Shown in pieces: positions 63,801-64,000 of a stretch of DNA of 64,000 bases (position 1 is its first letter; every line of letters begins with the position of its first letter). A program made the translations under genes and the position numbers. The DNA comes from Allantophomopsis cytisporea (taxonomy: Eukaryota; Ascomycota; Leotiomycetes; Phacidiales; Phacidiaceae), in the NCBI GenBank assembly GCA_024752435.1, contig CP103022.1, positions 1,116,001-1,180,000 of the forward strand, given 5' to 3'. The notes under the pieces are model-generated. The model saw only the letters and a program-made list of their open reading frames with translations. It ran no database searches and was not told where the DNA came from.

Positions 63801-63953
63801 GTTCTCCATCCACTTAGTGTATGACTCGTGTTGCAGAATCCAATTGCACGAATCCGTAGCTGCTGCATACACTTCTTGTTTTCGAAAGTTCATTTCCTTG
63901 AAAGCTAAGGCATCCAAACAAAGCTGCATATTCACGTCTGGCTCACTTGTACT
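60855..63953 (-). CDS. NACHT-ankyrin NLR-like receptor, 5'-incomplete
   Basis: About 1030 codons are open on the minus strand. A plausible acceptor (AATATTAG) lies just above 63953, and the first ATG in the frame is at 63929, so upstream exon(s) with an N-terminal effector domain probably lie outside the window. Family-typical CLDALAFKEMNFRKQ leads into the NACHT domain: Walker A GKPGSGKST (about residues 54-62 counting from 63935) and Walker B LLIDALDE (about 163-170), then IHQSVNDFLIEDRF. About 15 ankyrin repeats of 33 aa fill the C-terminal half (about residue 535 to the end). Repeats 5-14 share the unusual motif GGxYGNALQAAA and end LLLDAGAEVNAQ. In fungi such STAND proteins act in heterokaryon incompatibility and self/non-self recognition. 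Near-identical repeats are a mark of fast, concerted evolution. Confidence 0.93.
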   Translation of the reverse strand, partial: STSEPDVNMQLCLDALAFKEMNFRKQEVYAAATDSCNWILQHESYTKWMENDSGILGIRGKPGSGKSTLMKKIIQLSNLDLDQTHVQLAFFYYRRGAAIQHSQIGMYRTLLHQLLSKIPSVGAEFSKIVEEKQKWQGSAEKDWDWRLEELKQSFTTALYSASRSRKVRLLIDALDEAGEQAAQEIILYLRKINKELIEAGGQVSICFSCRHFPIIAISEGYEVYVENHNQDDISVYASTELSARLDFTDRIEDEVYIVERLSSEILEKASGVFMWVYLAISLVVKQWNDGESLSEVSEKLKSVPSGLTEVYHHILTHVVDHSKLNRTLHLLQWILLAARPLSTSEIRFALASDDSSSEPGDVCSKLKQFIESDEQMNKLIKSLTGGLAEVKYRTTRYMHDLKNTVQFIHQSVNDFLIEDRFECLQTQLDPSKDAIGQGHDRLARSCIRFMKLNRVRWSSMKEAGQVEAVPFASYSVRFCFYHSQQAEICGISQADLVTQLEWPSDTILSTWVHAYHLIGVFYKDVTHPVSGSTLLHIASSWNLGSVVRELLKRKADVEEVNDETDTAMHLAARWGNKSIIRELLASCALQSPRNLLQETPLSKAAAAGHQSIVRLLLNLGEDANESTGRLGNALSVAAFAGQKSTVKVLLDMKADVNAQGGEYGNALQSAAFNGCKDVINLLLDAGAEVNAQGGFYGNALQAAADGGAEDAVRLLLNAGAEINAQGGYFGNALQAAACVNPKLVSLLLEAGAEVNAQGGFYGNVLQAVVSFGHRNEVKLLLDAGADINAQGGEHGNALQAAAESGSEHLVQLLLDAGAEVNVKTHGGKFGNSLNAAVHNSYHNIIELLIEAGADVNAQGGDYDSAIQIAAYRGHGDVVQLLLFCGAQVNMQGGKYGNALQAAAISEREDVVQILLDAGAEVNAQGGIYGNALQAAAFEGCEEVIKLLLGAGAEVNARGGEYGNALQAAVHRGSWDTVQLLLDAGAKVNAPRGKFDCALQVAKEANGSHALKQLLLDAGVKEIQSMAVKELAK

Positions 63954-64000
63954 CTAATATTCGTAAGTATATTTTTACTATATAGCACACTTAATAACTA

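Overview
The window looks like nuclear DNA of a filamentous ascomycete (Pezizomycotina; a leotiomycete is my guess, not something the sequence proves). Genes sit on both strands, are not in operons, and are broken by short introns of 44-100 nt with GTRNGT donors, CTAAC/CTGAC-like branch sites and AG acceptors. The proteins include fungal-specific families: Mediator Med5, a Zn2Cys6 regulator, a PDR-type ABC transporter and a NACHT-ankyrin receptor.

Layout. 1-5.4 kb is gene-poor and holds what look like decayed coding remnants. 5.5-14 kb is a housekeeping block: a CENP-O/Mcm21-like kinetochore protein (+), a conserved two-TM fungal protein (+), Med5 (-) and a small conserved fungal protein (-). 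14-28.5 kb has no gene I can support. It contains a tRNA-like SINE candidate beside a perfect palindrome (20.26-20.38 kb), a decayed tandem array of about 0.42-kb units (21.3-23.3 kb) and many microsatellites that run into the long leader of a Zn2Cys6 transcription factor (28.5-30.7 kb). 34.7-47.2 kb carries a dihydrodipicolinate-synthase/aldolase family enzyme, a four-TM membrane protein, a full-length PDR transporter and an aldo-keto reductase. Two arrays of an 18-bp repeat flank the last three of these.

49.5-52.6 kb holds an NADP-type zinc alcohol dehydrogenase and an AKR7-like aldo-keto reductase whose first intron lacks a usable in-phase acceptor. 52.7-60.8 kb is the clearest functional unit: a secreted GH3 beta-glycosidase (-) transcribed divergently from a GH31 alpha-xylosidase (+), followed by an MFS sugar transporter (+). 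GGCTAA (XlnR/XYR1-type) and SYGGRG (CreA-type) motifs lie in the promoters. Together this is most simply a xyloglucan/xylo-oligosaccharide utilisation cluster. The right edge holds a 5'-truncated NACHT-ankyrin NLR-like gene (-) with about 15 very similar ankyrin repeats.

The exon models were assembled by hand from splice signals and reading-frame phase. Family names come from motif recognition without a database search. The most unusual structures are the 18-bp arrays, the 0.42-kb array with conserved elements at fixed spacing, and the tRNA-like element with its hairpin.
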